64,000 nt of DNA from assembly GCF_000004075.3 (NCBI RefSeq), contig NC_026659.2, forward strand, positions 25,004,272 through 25,068,271. The letters run 5' to 3'. Below the pieces are notes generated by a model. That model was not told the DNA's origin. It ran no database searches and saw only the letters and a program-made list of their open reading frames with translations. Below, in pieces: positions 62,363-64,000 of this stretch. The DNA comes from Cucumis sativus (lineage: Eukaryota > Streptophyta > Magnoliopsida > Cucurbitales > Cucurbitaceae). Each line of letters opens with the position of its first letter. Within the stretch, counting starts at the first letter, position 1. The position numbers and the translations under genes are program-made.

Positions 62363-64000
62363 ATCTTCTTGATTATTCTTTTACACAAAAACAAGAATCT
62401 ATGAAATTGAGAAAGAAGAAGAAGAAAATGAAGGAATATAATAATCAGTTTAAAGAAATTGTGTTTGATGGGACTTTACAAAACAAAAACAAGTTTTGAG
62501 CTTTTAACTTCCTCACTCGAAATGGCCATATTTAAAGGATCTTGAGACACAATCCTATAATTAGACAGTTGTTAATTTGTATGGTCAACATCTCATGAAT
62601 GTGTGTATATGGTCTGTCGTTATTTTTTTAACATTGTTACCATTTTCAAATCACTTTTCTTTTTTCTTTTGAATCTAAGAGTATTCGATTTCTGAGGTGA
62701 TCTTTCACAGCACACTTATGTCTCACCACATTTTTCACCTTCTTCTCCCTCTTTTTCGTTCAATGCTTGGTCTCTATTCAGCCCCCCTTTACTCCCCTTT
62801 TTGGTAATTTAATTACTTTTTGTTTGGTTTACTAAAAACACTCCATTACCCCTCCATGGTTATGGCAGTATGGGTTCTGTTTTCCCTCTATAATCTTACT
62901 ATTGGTACTACGAGTTTGTTTCAGCCGAGTTTCGTTTACGTTGTTGTGGAAATAAGGATACGTTTGCGTCCCCAACTTGTTTATGTTATAATAGTTGAAG
63001 TTTTCATAACAATGTTATTCGAAAATATCTTAAATTAATTTACCTAATGTTTCAACGTTGAGTTATTTCCTTTTAATGGTATGTGAGGGGAACATCACAC
63101 AAACATTGGTTAAGAATGAGGAAAAAACATTGCATAGACCAAAAAAGTATTGGGCATGGGCATGGTATCTTTTAGAGTCATGGGTTAGGATGGAAAAATG
63201 CTATACTCACATGATTGGTTTTAGATGCCTAACTCTTTTATTTATGGAATGAAGAATGAACCCTCTTTTGTGTCATTCAAACAAGATTAAAAGTTAAATT
63301 TACGTTATCTATTCTCAAAATAATTAATGCTTCAAATTGTAATAATTCACATTGAAGAATCTTCGTATAACAAAAATACTCGACCGTTACCGCATTATGA
63401 GTAAGATGTGTCATATTGTCATAATACCTTGAATTTGGTGTGTAACGTTATGAATGACGATGCATATTTCTCAACTTAGTTTAGGGGTTTAATTGATATA
63501 ATTAAATTTCTTACGCGTGGTTTTTTCAAATGGAATGTAACAGATGATGTATTGAGACATTTATAAAAGTTTAGGGTTTAAATTAATATCATTATTAATT
63601 TGGAGTTTAGATTTATACAATCGGTAAGTTTAGGACTATACATTGATATTTAAAATATTATTGCAAATAACAAAACTGTTAAACATATTTATCGATATGT
63701 AATTATAATTTTTGAACACACACCTAAAGGTGTCACATTGGTCACAGTTTCTTCACATGATTATGTAATGTTATGAACAATTTATATGTAATCATGTATG
63801 AAACATCAAGGACAGTTTTCTTCATAATAGTCACTTTAGAGTCATGGCAATTAATTTTCTCAATTGTCTTTTTCAAGTTGAAGGATGGATCTTGGAAGCA
63901 CAAATTTTAAATTTCATTTCTAGATGTCTTCACCTAACTAGCAATCTATCTTCCCTGTTTCCTATTAAAATTTTTGGGTAGTTACCATCTTTTCGTCAAA
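62363..64000. other. LHT-like promoter region and downstream spacer
   Basis: The first few hundred bases hold the leader and promoter of the minus-strand transporter. The remainder is AT-rich; the plus ORFs at 62820 and 63058 have no family resemblance. I see no gene, and the next gene must lie beyond the window. Confidence 0.55.

Overview
This is nuclear DNA from a dicot plant. Genes are rich in introns, intergenic DNA is very AT-rich, and the encoded families are plant families. Several repeats look like those I associate with cucurbit genomes: short dispersed blocks built on 'tctatcactgataga'-type words, and a MITE with 'actgtagc' internal words. A cucurbit is therefore my best guess; that is pattern recognition, not proof.

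Layout: 1-4.2 kb intergenic with an orphan ABRE/G-box cluster; 4.3-8.9 kb U-box/ARM ubiquitin ligase (PUB45/PUB7 type, +); 9.3-11.8 kb AAA-ATPase relic with three frameshifts (-); 13.1-16.4 kb OTU deubiquitinase (+, N-terminus unresolved); 19.0-27.8 kb urease (+, 18 coding exons) followed by a six-copy perfect 32-bp repeat; 30.5-35.0 kb plastid 13-lipoxygenase LOX6 (+); 39.4-42.3 kb CDKG2 kinase (-) with one apparent +1 frameshift; 45.5-47.9 kb DUF212 membrane protein (-); 49.6-56.4 kb RecQ5 DNA helicase (-, 19 exons); 58.3-59.0 kb single-exon TLC-domain membrane protein (+); 60.1-62.4 kb lysine-histidine-transporter-type amino acid permease (-).

The genes do not form a pathway. Their order recalls Arabidopsis chromosome 1 around At1g67530-At1g67640 (PUB7, urease, LOX6, CDKG2, DUF212, LHT-like), with RecQ5 and PUB45 near At1g27880-At1g27910, so this looks like an old conserved dicot block. 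Exon boundaries were derived by hand from splice signals, reading-frame continuity and family conservation; the intact models add up to in-frame proteins of 767 (PUB), 833 (urease), 928 (LOX6), 176 (DUF212), 986 (RecQ5), 240 (TLC) and 441 (LHT) residues.

I found no exotic defence, mobile or biosynthetic system. The features most worth checking are the urease 3'-UTR minisatellite, four GC-AG introns in two genes, the CDKG2 frameshift, a chain of ATGA-overlapping uORFs in the PUB leader, and an in-frame stop-free intron in LOX6.
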